Part shown: positions 1 to 5,113 of the stretch, in pieces
Numbering within the stretch: the first letter of the stretch is position 1
Layout of the letters: each line of letters opens with the position of its first letter
Origin: JBLHKT01 sp043101615
Lineage (GTDB): Bacteria > Planctomycetota > Phycisphaerae > Phycisphaerales > UBA1924
Assembly: GCA_043101615.1 (NCBI GenBank)
Contig: JBICID010000088.1
Location: forward strand, 1-6,429
Length of the DNA stretch: 6,429 nt
Direction: 5' to 3'
Position numbers and translations under genes: made by a program
The notes under the pieces: model-generated
Told to the model about the DNA's origin: nothing
What the model saw: the letters and a program-made list of their open reading frames with translations, nothing else
The model's database searches: none

Positions 1-75
1 AGAAGGTGAGGAATCTTGCGGTGTCGGGGCGTTCGATGCGGCGCACGGGGGCATATTAACAGATGCCAAAAGACA

Positions 76-102
76 CGTGGAGAAAGCGTCGCTGTCTCCA
101 CG
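76..102. terminator. Perfect 8-bp hairpin, possible terminator
   Basis: CGTGGAGA (76-83) and TCTCCACG (95-102) are exact reverse complements separated by 11 nt. There is no T-tract after either arm, so this is not a canonical intrinsic terminator. It may end a gene lying off the left edge, or may be a protein-binding inverted repeat upstream of the membrane-protein gene. Confidence 0.35.
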
Positions 103-165
103 CCACCGTTGGGAGGGCCGCCCCCAAAGTTTGCTTCACAAACCCTGAATCCAACCTTCACAATG

Positions 166-180
166 TCCGATATCATCGGA
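166..180. promoter_or_regulatory. Palindrome with a -10-like core before the membrane-protein gene
   Basis: TCCGAT (166-171), ATC, ATCGGA (175-180) form a perfect inverted repeat ending one base before the ATG at 182. It contains TATCAT (171-176), five of six matches to a sigma-70 -10 box. No good -35 box lies 16-18 bp upstream. If TATCAT is a real -10 element, transcription would begin near 182, so the ATG there could not be used with a normal leader and the GTG at 233 would be the likelier start. Inference only. Confidence 0.25.
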
Positions 181-181
181 T

Positions 182-937
182 ATGGAGTCTGACCACAGGC
201 ACCCCCGCGCCCGCTTCCCCCGAACGTACGGCGTGTCCAACGCGACGGCGCAGCTGCGCCGTGTCGCCCCCACGGTCTGCCTGGTCGCCGCCGCGTGGGC
301 CTGCGTCGCGGGCGTCGCCGCGCTGCTGGCCCATCGGTCCGGGATCGAGCTGGCGTCCCTCAGCCGCGACCCCGCGGCCGTGATGCAGGCCCCGTACTAC
401 ACCGGCATCCTCTCGCTGGCGGGCAGCATGCTGTGGGGCGTGATCGTCGGCGTCTGCCTGATCGGGGCACGCCTGCACCGCGTCTCCGATCCCGGGCTCA
501 GCGGCTTCCTCCGGGCCGGGGCCCTGCTCGCCCTCGTGCTCGGCGCCGACGACACCTTCCAGCTGCACGACCGCATCCTGCCCCTCTACCTGGGCACCCC
601 CGAGAGCGTGATCATCGGCGCCTACCTCGGCGCGACCGGGCTATTCCTCTGGCGCTTCCGTCGGAACATCCTCGAGACCGACTGGACGATCCTCCTGCTG
701 GGCGGCGCCGGGTTCGCCCTCTCCATCGGGCTCGACAAGCTGCTGGAGTACGGCTCGGTCGCCACCTTCATCGAGGACGTCGCCAAGCTGCTGGGCATCA
801 TGATGTGGTCGGCCTACTTCACCCGGGCCGCCTCAACGCACGCGCTGGCGCTGGCGACCAGCCCCGGGCACACCGCCTCCCCCGCCCCCCCCGCCACGCC
901 CGTCGGCGTCGAGCCCGACTCGAACCGCGCCGCGTAG
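182..937 (+). CDS. Uncharacterised six-helix integral membrane protein
   Basis: This encodes 251 residues of unknown function. Hydrophobic stretches near residues 30-50, 73-95, 106-122, 141-157, 168-184 and 199-215 predict about six transmembrane helices, with a polar basic N-terminus and a disordered Ala/Pro-rich C-terminal tail from about 217. Charged residues sit at the membrane ends of helices: D123-D124 and H129-D130 after helix 3 (GADDTFQLHD), and E198-D199 with K202 at the start of helix 6 (IEDVAKLLGIMMW). That pattern recalls uncharacterised bacterial membrane proteins with a 'DD..x..HE' and 'EE/ED..K..G' signature and could be a metal or catalytic site; this is inference. The start is uncertain: ATG 182 has no Shine-Dalgarno, and GTG 233 (beginning MSNATAQLRR) is a reasonable alternative. 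The gene converges on the next one with a 6-bp gap and no room for a separate terminator. Confidence 0.8.
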   Translation: MESDHRHPRARFPRTYGVSNATAQLRRVAPTVCLVAAAWACVAGVAALLAHRSGIELASLSRDPAAVMQAPYYTGILSLAGSMLWGVIVGVCLIGARLHRVSDPGLSGFLRAGALLALVLGADDTFQLHDRILPLYLGTPESVIIGAYLGATGLFLWRFRRNILETDWTILLLGGAGFALSIGLDKLLEYGSVATFIEDVAKLLGIMMWSAYFTRAASTHALALATSPGHTASPAPPATPVGVEPDSNRAA

Positions 938-943
938 CAGCGT

Positions 944-2245
944 TCACCCGCCCGCGAACAGTTCCACGAACGACGCGATGTCCCCGTTGTCGATCACCCC
1001 GTCGGCCAGCACGTCCGCGTCGGGGTGGGCGGTCAGGAAGGCCGCGACGAACGCGCCGATGTCCCCGTTGTCCAGCACCCCGTCGCGGTTGAGGTCGGCC
1101 CGGGTCCGGCGCAGGCCGGAGATCAGGTCCAGCAGGTCGGGGAAGCCCGCCTTGGGCGTGGCGTCCTCCCAGGCGAGCCCCAGCGTGCCCAGGAACTCGC
1201 GGAAGCGCGGGTCGCTCAGCCCGTACACGCCCTCCAGGAAGTCCAGCGTCGGCCCGGACCAGTCGGCCAGCTGCAGCACGCTGACGAACCGGATCCGCGG
1301 TCGCGCCAGCACCGCGCCCCGCAGCTCGCGCAGGAACTCGCCCTGCGCCGATTCTGAACTCCCGTTGCCCGGCCCGGCGCCCGGGCCGGCGCCGGGCGTG
1401 CCCGCCGGCGCGTCGCGCCACCCGCTCGGGTACCCCACCTCCTGCAGCAGCACCGGTTTGTCCCCGGCGAGGGCGAGGAACGCGTCGAGGTGCTCGCCCA
1501 CCAGCGAGGGGTCCAGCACGCCGAAGTCGTGCGTCGGGTAGTACGTGAACGAGGCCCAGTCGCACTGGGGCAGCACCCGGGCCGCGACGCCCGCGTTCGC
1601 AGGACGCTCCAGCGCCTCGAACGTCAGGTTCGCCCCGACGGCCAGCGGGGCCTCGCCCGGGGGCGCCAGCGCGTGCACCCGGTCCCGCGCGGCGCGTACG
1701 AACCCGGCGAAGGCCTGCGCCTCCGCGCTGGACCGGCTCAGCAGGACGTCCACCTCGTTGCCCACGATCAGGCAGAACCCGCCCGCGTCGTGCAGCAGCG
1801 GGGACACCGCGTCCAGCACCGCCCCGAAGCGGGCGAGCACCTCGGGCGAGTCCCACGCCAGGCCCGGACGCAGACGGCTCGGGTCGCTCGGGTCTTTCAG
1901 GTCCGCCGGGGCGTCCAGCAGGTTGGTGTTGGCGGTCTGGATGACCAGGTACGGCGTCATCCGCGTCGCCACGATGATACCGAGCAGGGACTCCAGCACC
2001 GCGGTGTCGATCACCCCGGGGGCGGGCTCCAGCGTCGTCCACGGGATGGCGAGCTGGTAGGTGTCCGCCCCGGCGACCAGGCACCGGTCCCACAGCGGGG
2101 CCGCGGGCGCTCCGGACACGGGGTCCGAGGCCGAGTAGATCACGCCCACGCGCGTCCCGGGCGCGAGGCGCGAGCCGGGCTCGGGGGACTGGGCCCCGGC
2201 GGAGGACGCGAGCAGCGTCAGGAGAATTCTCGCGAGTGTGTGCAT
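944..2245 (-). CDS. Secreted clan GH-A-like glycoside hydrolase with GC-type dockerin-like C-terminus
   Basis: The protein has 433 residues. The ATG at 2245 is chosen because GGAAGAAG lies just upstream (2258-2251) and a signal peptide follows at once: a hydrophobic core at 6-14, then A-G-A|Q, with likely cleavage after residue 18. Residues about 30-360 look like a TIM barrel. GNEVDVLL places N163-E164 as the clan GH-A acid/base pair after strand 4, YYPTHDFG (235-242) suits strand 6, and LLQEVGYPSG places E269 as the strand-7 nucleophile. The exact GH family and substrate cannot be read; GH53- or GH5-like beta-glycan cleavage is a guess. A Gly/Pro-rich insertion (about 281-296) follows strand 7. 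Residues 383-433 hold two EF-hand-like units: DLNRDGVLDNGD with intact Ca-binding spacing, then a degraded DVLADGVIDNGD in which L413 replaces the usual Asn. This matches the GC-type dockerin tails typical of Phycisphaerae exported proteins, probably a surface-anchoring or sorting signal. The usual final Cys is absent; the protein ends in GG. Confidence 0.85.
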   Translation of the reverse strand: MHTLARILLTLLASSAGAQSPEPGSRLAPGTRVGVIYSASDPVSGAPAAPLWDRCLVAGADTYQLAIPWTTLEPAPGVIDTAVLESLLGIIVATRMTPYLVIQTANTNLLDAPADLKDPSDPSRLRPGLAWDSPEVLARFGAVLDAVSPLLHDAGGFCLIVGNEVDVLLSRSSAEAQAFAGFVRAARDRVHALAPPGEAPLAVGANLTFEALERPANAGVAARVLPQCDWASFTYYPTHDFGVLDPSLVGEHLDAFLALAGDKPVLLQEVGYPSGWRDAPAGTPGAGPGAGPGNGSSESAQGEFLRELRGAVLARPRIRFVSVLQLADWSGPTLDFLEGVYGLSDPRFREFLGTLGLAWEDATPKAGFPDLLDLISGLRRTRADLNRDGVLDNGDIGAFVAAFLTAHPDADVLADGVIDNGDIASFVELFAGG

Positions 2246-2276
2246 GGCGGCTTCTTCCGGATCGGGCGGGCACGAT

Positions 2277-2305
2277 TGCGCACGCGCCCAGCAAGTGTGC
2301 GCACA
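2277..2305. promoter_or_regulatory. Inverted repeat upstream of the GH-like gene (possible operator)
   Basis: TGCGCAC (2277-2283) and GTGCGCA (2297-2303) are exact reverse complements with a 13-nt spacer. The right arm lies inside the 10-bp palindrome TGTGCGCACA (2296-2305). The site is 30-60 bp upstream of the ATG at 2245, where a regulator could act on the minus-strand gene. No confident -35/-10 pair is visible beside it. The assignment as an operator is inference. Confidence 0.3.
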
Positions 2306-2344
2306 AACCGTGCACCCGCCAACGGATTGCGTGCCTCGGCAGGG

Positions 2345-2419
2345 AGCCGGCGTGAGCACGCGGGGAGGTCGCGTGCCAGCTACGGAAACGACCCTCCCCG
2401 GCTGCTCACGCAACCGGCT
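2345..2419. repeat. Long imperfect inverted repeat (hairpin) pairing with the first tandem copy
   Basis: Positions 2345-2368 are an inverted, degenerate copy of the tandem unit. A2345-G2350 pairs with 2414-2419, CGTGAGCA (2351-2358) with TGCTCACG (2403-2410), and GGGGAGG (2362-2368) with CCTCCCC (2393-2399). With one further pair (2361-2400) this gives 22 base pairs, interrupted by a two-base mismatch and a 3-nt bulge (2411-2413), around a loop of about 24 nt. It lies between the VOC gene stop and the GH-like gene start on the same strand. In RNA it could act as a terminator/processing barrier or as a leader structure. There is no T-tract. Confidence 0.6.
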
Positions 2420-2469
2420 GGTCTCTCAGGCCCCTCCCCGGCTGCTCACGCAACCGGCTGGTCTCTCAG
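2392..2469. repeat. Two tandem copies of a 38-bp repeat, period 40 bp
   Basis: Positions 2392-2429 and 2432-2469 are identical over 38 bp and separated by 2 bp (GG/GC-type junction). Each unit itself contains CCGGCTG twice, 16 bp apart (2398-2404 and 2414-2420 in the first copy). The repeat is intergenic and GC-rich, has no coding sense, and has an inverted relative at 2345-2368. The perfect identity points to a recent duplication or active homogenisation. Confidence 0.9.
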
Positions 2470-2550
2470 TCGGGCGCCCCGAGGACGGCGCGGCCATCGT
2501 CGGGCGGTCGGGCCGGCACGCACCCACCCCCAAAGGCCCCACCCCGGCGG

Positions 2551-3030
2551 TCAGTCCTGCCACAGCGCGTGCTCGATCCCGCCAAGCACGTAGATCGCGA
2601 TCGTGCCCTGCCCCTGGATCTCCATGCGCGGCAGGGCGACGAGCGCCCCGTGCTCCTCCGCGGCCTTCACCGACGCGTCGAGGTCGTCCACCAGCAGGTA
2701 CGGACGCACGACGGGCGCCTCGTCTTCCCGCATCGGGGCCCGCACGCCGATGGTGCCCCCGCCCGCCAGCACCGCGGTGCGGGCGTTGCCCAGCTCGGGC
2801 ACCGGGTCCCCGAACTCGACGCCGTGCACAGCCCCGAGCGTGGCGCAGGTCTCGTCGAGCTCGGGCGTGACGATCTCGAGATAGCGGACGTGCATCGCCT
2901 GCGCGTGCACGCTCGCGTCGTCATCGGTGCGCACACCGGACACGCCAAGGCCCCCCAGCACGACGAGTCCAGCCAGCGCCAGGGCACAGGAAAAACGAGC
3001 GATCATCGGAGTGGTCATGAAAGTCGCCAT
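2551..3030 (-). CDS. VOC (glyoxalase/bleomycin-resistance fold) protein with N-terminal membrane or signal segment
   Basis: This encodes 159 residues. Residues about 46-157 read as one vicinal-oxygen-chelate unit: MHVRYLEIVTPELDETCATLGAVHGVEFG (first beta-alpha), then RTAVLAGGGTIGVRAP, then a second beta-alpha-beta-beta half starting VRPYLLVDDLDASVKAAEEHGA and ending IYVLGGIEHALWQD. Fold assignment is by pattern; the reaction is unknown, and the full set of His/Glu metal ligands of true glyoxalase I is not evident (E153 and H154 lie near the usual C-terminal ligand). Unlike most VOC proteins, it begins with a hydrophobic run (about residues 12-31, ALALAGLVVLGGLGVSGV) after a short basic start, which predicts export or a membrane anchor. 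There is no lipobox. ATG 3030 is taken as the start; ATG 3018 would keep the hydrophobic segment, and neither has a clear Shine-Dalgarno. It lies 74 bp downstream of the DUF2237 gene and may share its transcript. Confidence 0.8.
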   Translation of the reverse strand: MATFMTTPMIARFSCALALAGLVVLGGLGVSGVRTDDDASVHAQAMHVRYLEIVTPELDETCATLGAVHGVEFGDPVPELGNARTAVLAGGGTIGVRAPMREDEAPVVRPYLLVDDLDASVKAAEEHGALVALPRMEIQGQGTIAIYVLGGIEHALWQD

Positions 3031-3104
3031 GGCGCCCAGCGTACCGGATTCGGCGTCGGACGTGGAGAGGACTCCGTCGTCTGCGGGCCACCGGCGCCGG
3101 GTGC

Positions 3105-3488
3105 TCACACCATCGGCTCGGCGTGCTGCTGCAGGGCGTCGAGGTCGCAGAACTCGAGGGCCGCCTGGTGCGTCGCCTCCAGCACCACCCTGGGGGCCAT
3201 GCCCGCCTCGTAGGCCTGCTGCCAGCGTGGCGCGCACAGGCACCACCGATCCCCGGGCCTGAGACCCGGGAAGGCGTGCTCGGGGCGCGGGGTGGACAGG
3301 TCGTTGCCCACCGCCTTCGAGAACTCCAGGAACTCCTCGGTCATGATCGCGCACACGCAGTGCACGCCGGTGTCGCCCGGACCGGTCTCGCAGCTCCCCG
3401 AGCGGGTCCAGCCCGTCAGCGGGTCGATCGAGCACGGCGCGAGGGGCGTGCCGAGCACGTTCCTGCCTTTCCTGGTGCTGGGGCTCAT
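3105..3488 (-). CDS. DUF2237 family protein
   Basis: The protein has 127 residues, about full length for this family. The conserved core is clear: NVLGTPLAPCS..PLTGW.R.G.C.TGP.D.G.H.VCA.MT.EFLEFSKA.GNDLSTPRPEH.FPGL.PGDRWCLCA.RWQ.A.EAG.AP.VVLEATH. Seven cysteines (19, 33, 44, 46, 83, 85, 114), most in conserved positions including C-V-C and C-L-C, suggest a metal site or redox role, but the family's function is not known to me. No signal peptide is seen, so it is probably cytoplasmic. ATG 3488 is the only sensible start, since the conserved region begins at residue 10, although no strong Shine-Dalgarno precedes it. It starts 31 bp after the cupin stop and is probably co-transcribed with it. 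Confidence 0.92.
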   Translation of the reverse strand: MSPSTRKGRNVLGTPLAPCSIDPLTGWTRSGSCETGPGDTGVHCVCAIMTEEFLEFSKAVGNDLSTPRPEHAFPGLRPGDRWCLCAPRWQQAYEAGMAPRVVLEATHQAALEFCDLDALQQHAEPMV

Positions 3489-3519
3489 GACACAACCATA
3501 CGGCGCCGGGCGGGCCCGC

Positions 3520-3969
3520 TCAGACCGCGCTCATCCCGTGTCGCTCGATCAGGTCGAGCACGGTCTCCATGTCGGTGCGCCCCGCGGCCCCCGCCTCGTG
3601 CACCGCCTTGAAGAACCGGTCGAGACCGCCCGGCGTGACCGTGACGATCACCTCCGCAGTCGTCAGCGTCGTGTTGCGGAAGGCGTGCGGGACGCGACGC
3701 GGCGCGAACGCGGCCTCGCCCTCGCGGATGGTGCGTGTGGCGCCGTCCAACACGATCTGCAGCTCCCCCCGCACCATCAGGAAGTGCTCGTCCTCGTACC
3801 AGTGCAGGTGCGCGGGGTTCTCGAAGCCCGCCGGGACCCAGACGTGGATGGTGCTCAGGGCCCCGCGGGTCTCCTCGGAGGAGAGCAGGACCTTGCACGT
3901 GGTGCCCATCACGCTGAAGACGCGCACGCCGTCTGCACGGGGGGTTTCGCGACGGATGGTTCCGACCAT
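3520..3969 (-). CDS. Single-domain cupin protein
   Basis: The protein has 149 residues. ATG 3969 is chosen over an in-frame ATG 10 codons upstream because AAGGAA lies 6 nt before it (3981-3976). Both cupin motifs are present. Motif 1 runs G48...H54-x-H56-x4-E61-x6-G68 (AHLHWYEDEHFLMVRG). Motif 2 runs G84...P90...H95-x3-N99 (GEAAFAPRRVPHAFRN). H54, H56, E61 and H95 are the expected metal ligands, so a metal-bound small beta-barrel is likely. A C-terminal helical tail (about 115-149) follows the barrel. Substrate and reaction cannot be inferred: cupins of this size include dioxygenases, isomerases and sugar- or ligand-binding proteins. No signal peptide. It is second in the minus-strand cluster, 114 bp after DUF3052 and 31 bp before DUF2237. 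Confidence 0.9.
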   Translation of the reverse strand: MVGTIRRETPRADGVRVFSVMGTTCKVLLSSEETRGALSTIHVWVPAGFENPAHLHWYEDEHFLMVRGELQIVLDGATRTIREGEAAFAPRRVPHAFRNTTLTTAEVIVTVTPGGLDRFFKAVHEAGAAGRTDMETVLDLIERHGMSAV

Positions 3970-3991
3970 GGCGGGTTCCTTCGAGGGCCCG

Positions 3992-4011
3992 CCGGGCACG
4001 CACGCGCCCGG
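3992..4011. promoter_or_regulatory. Small GC hairpin upstream of the cupin gene
   Basis: CCGGGC (3992-3997) and GCCCGG (4006-4011) pair around an 8-nt loop, within the 114-bp gap between the DUF3052 stop and the cupin start and 23 bp upstream of the cupin ATG. It overlaps a short direct repeat (CCGGGCACGC at about 3992 and 4009). It could attenuate transcription between the two genes. In DNA this GC-rich a 6-bp stem can arise by chance. Confidence 0.25.
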
Positions 4012-4083
4012 GCACGCGGCCCGACCGGAATCAAATAGCGCGCCCGCACGCCGCGTCCAGCGACCAGCCCGGAATCGCGCCCC

Positions 4084-4506
4084 TCACCGGTCCTCGAGCC
4101 GGCGTACGAAACGCAGCCCGCTCCAGGTGTCGTCGATCGCGCACGTCTTGTTGTCCACCAGCCCCAGACCCAGACCCAGCTCGCGGACCACACCGTCCGA
4201 CAGGTCGGTCGCCACACCCGAGCTCTTCTTGGGCCAGCCCAGCCACAGCATCCCCTCCACGCCGAGCCGGTCGCGGCACCGCCTGGCACGCCTGCTCATG
4301 TCGGAGGACTTCTCGGCCAGCACCGCGATGACGTCGTAGGGCTTCGTGCCGCGCAGGTCGGTCCGGAGCACCAGCGTCGCCAGCAGCATGGGATCGTCGG
4401 CGAGCTCGGGGCCGATGACATCGCCCGCCTGCCCCAGCAGCGCAACGCGATGCTTGGGCTTGACGCCGAGCTTGGTGGCGAGGGGGGTGCCCGTGTATCC
4501 GGCCAT
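4084..4506 (-). CDS. DUF3052 family protein
   Basis: The protein has 140 residues, a typical family length. It starts with the family signature AGYTGTPLATKLGVKPKHRVALLG and ends with the strongly conserved block LWLGWPKKSSGVATDLSDGVVRELGLGLGLVDNKTCAIDDTWSGLRFVRRLED. The middle (about 50-80) carries DVIAVLAEKSSDM and a basic helix. The molecular function is unknown; the family is cytoplasmic and usually annotated only as DUF3052. ATG 4506 is well supported: AGGAAGGA (4518-4511) sits 4 nt upstream. It is the first gene of the minus-strand cluster and is divergent from the Pmp3-like pair, sharing a 114-bp upstream region with it. Confidence 0.92.
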   Translation of the reverse strand: MAGYTGTPLATKLGVKPKHRVALLGQAGDVIGPELADDPMLLATLVLRTDLRGTKPYDVIAVLAEKSSDMSRRARRCRDRLGVEGMLWLGWPKKSSGVATDLSDGVVRELGLGLGLVDNKTCAIDDTWSGLRFVRRLEDR

Positions 4507-4620
4507 GCGGTCCTTCCTGCCCGAGCGCGGATCGCGTCGCGAGCGTCGGCCCCAGCCTACCGACTCACGATGCGGTATTCTGCCCCACCACCGGACAAAC
4601 CCCTCTGGAAAGGAGACCGC
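4507..4620. promoter_or_regulatory. Divergent promoter region between DUF3052 and the Pmp3-like pair
   Basis: Both flanking genes start outward from this 114-bp gap, so promoters in both directions are expected. On the plus strand TATTCT (4576-4581) is a passable -10 box, but I cannot match a -35 box. The exact palindrome TCGCG-T-CGCGA (4532-4542) lies between the two transcription units and could be an operator. Both Shine-Dalgarno sites are clear: AGGAAGGA for the minus gene and AAAGGAG (4609-4615) for the plus gene. Confidence 0.4.
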
Positions 4621-4806
4621 ATGCCACCGGAAGGCGAGAACGAAATCAGCATGGCCCTGCTCGTGATCCTGGCGATCCTGCTGCCCCCCCTCGCGGTGGG
4701 CCTGAAAAAGGGCGTGGGCGGCGCACTGATCCTCGCGATCGTCCTCTGGCTGCTCTTCTACGTCCCGGGCCTGGTGTACGCCCTGTACGTGGTCTTCAAG
4801 GGCTGA
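4621..4806 (+). CDS. Pmp3/YqaE (UPF0057) family small membrane protein, copy 1
   Basis: The protein has 61 residues. ATG 4621 follows a strong AAAGGAG (4609-4615); in-frame ATG 4651 lacks one. The family core AILLPPLAVGLKKGVGG...LWLLFYVPGLVYALYVV is present: two transmembrane helices (about residues 12-29 and 33-58) joined by a short basic KKG turn. Members (yeast Pmp3, plant RCI2, bacterial YqaE) sit in the membrane and are linked to tolerance of salt, cold or membrane-potential stress; their biochemical action is unclear. Its N-terminus (PPEGENEIS) is more acidic than that of the second copy. The second copy follows 70 bp downstream and matches 38 of the last 45 residues, so this is a tandem duplication. 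Confidence 0.93.
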   Translation: MPPEGENEISMALLVILAILLPPLAVGLKKGVGGALILAIVLWLLFYVPGLVYALYVVFKG

Positions 4807-4840
4807 CCGGGGCCAAACCGACCGTATTCACCCAGACCAA

Positions 4841-4856
4841 GCCCGCGCGTGCGGGC
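4841..4856 (+). promoter_or_regulatory. Perfect hairpin between the two Pmp3-like genes
   Basis: GCCCGC (4841-4846) and GCGGGC (4851-4856) pair exactly around a 4-nt loop (GCGT). The hairpin ends 5 bp before the Shine-Dalgarno region of the second copy (AGGAAAGGA, 4862-4870). There is no T-tract. It could partially stop transcription after the first gene, block 3' decay, or affect translation of the second gene. Confidence 0.5.
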
Positions 4857-4876
4857 GACGCAGGAAAGGACTGCAC

Positions 4877-5059
4877 ATGAGCGGACAGGACCTCTCGAAC
4901 AACACGCTGCTGATGGTGATCATCGCGATCCTGCTGCCCCCCCTCGCGGTGGGCCTGAAGAAGGGCGCCGGCGGAGCGCTGGTCCTCGGGATCATCCTCT
5001 GGCTGCTGTTCTACGTCCCGGGGCTGATCTACGCCCTGTACGTGGTGCTGAAGGGCTGA
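4877..5059 (+). CDS. Pmp3/YqaE (UPF0057) family small membrane protein, copy 2
   Basis: The protein has 60 residues and starts at ATG 4877, with AAAGGA (4865-4870) 6 nt upstream. Two transmembrane helices (about 11-28 and 32-57) flank the conserved LLPPLAVGLKKGAGG turn, and the second carries LWLLFYVPGLIYALYVVLKG. Its role is expected to match the first copy: a stress-linked membrane proteolipid. The 35 nt encoding AILLPPLAVGLK are identical at DNA level to the first copy, while synonymous and conservative changes appear elsewhere. This suggests a fairly recent duplication or gene conversion under strong constraint. The N-terminus (SGQDLSNNT) differs from the first copy and is the main place where the two could differ in function. 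Two hairpins follow the stop. Confidence 0.93.
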   Translation: MSGQDLSNNTLLMVIIAILLPPLAVGLKKGAGGALVLGIILWLLFYVPGLIYALYVVLKG

Positions 5060-5073
5060 GCCGGCCCCACGCC

Positions 5074-5099
5074 CGACCCGGATAGCGATGTTCGGGTCG
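5074..5099 (+). terminator. Hairpin after the Pmp3-like pair, likely terminator
   Basis: CGACCCG (5074-5080) pairs exactly with CGGGTCG (5093-5099); a G-T and an A-T pair extend the stem to 9 bp with an 8-nt loop. It begins 14 bp after the second Pmp3-like stop. No T-tract follows. The position favours a 3' end or processing site. Confidence 0.5.
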
Positions 5100-5113
5100 C
5101 AATCGCGCGCTTT

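Larger units (their letters stand above)
1..181. other. Left-edge region without a convincing gene
   Basis: A plus-strand frame open from the left edge ends at a TAA at 57-59 (last residues read ...RSMRRTGAY). A minus-strand frame starting with ATG at 54 is also open to the edge. Each has fewer than 20 codons inside the window, neither is recognisable, and the minus ATG has no Shine-Dalgarno, so I call neither as a gene. The plus reading fits slightly better, because a hairpin follows its stop directly, as would suit the 3' end of an upstream gene. The rest of the stretch is the leader of the membrane-protein gene and holds a small palindrome at 166-180. Confidence 0.4.
2246..2550. other. 305-bp structured intergenic region
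   Basis: No gene is supported here. The open frames crossing it are extensions or shadows of neighbouring GC-rich coding sequence. It holds, left to right: the leader of the GH-like gene with its Shine-Dalgarno (2251-2258), the TGCGCAC inverted repeat, the inverted repeat copy, the two tandem 38-bp copies, and a G/C-skewed stretch (about 2520-2550) directly after the VOC stop codon. The gap is much longer than the 31-114 bp gaps among the four upstream minus-strand genes, which suggests the GH-like gene is transcribed separately. Confidence 0.6.

Noticed and set aside
819..2315. Long open frame on the minus strand (498 codons) overlapping the GH-like gene
   Set aside because: Its translation is low-complexity Arg/Gly/Ala-rich with no recognisable domain. 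The alternative frame over the same region has a signal peptide, GH-A motifs and a dockerin-like tail.
2246..2413. Extension of the GH-like protein to an ATG at 2413
   Set aside because: It would place 56 unstructured residues before a clear signal peptide and run into the repeat region; the ATG at 2245 has its own Shine-Dalgarno.
2392..2469. The two tandem repeats as a minimal CRISPR array
   Set aside because: The units are separated by only 2 bp, leaving no spacer, and no cas gene is present.
1490..2593. Plus-strand open frame of 367 codons opposite the GH-like gene
   Set aside because: An Arg/Gly/His-rich shadow typical of high-GC antisense frames; it has no motif and crosses the intergenic repeats.
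3090..3100. CCGGCGCCGG palindrome between DUF2237 and VOC
   Set aside because: A 10-bp GC-only palindrome with no loop is common in DNA of this composition and has no supporting context.
3031..3495. Upstream extension of the VOC frame to an ATG at 3495
   Set aside because: It overlaps the DUF2237 gene in another frame and would bury the hydrophobic signal-like segment in the middle of the protein.
4450..4806. Longer Pmp3-like frame starting at 4450
   Set aside because: It overlaps the start of the divergent DUF3052 gene and its promoter region; the ATG at 4621 has a strong Shine-Dalgarno and matches the family length.
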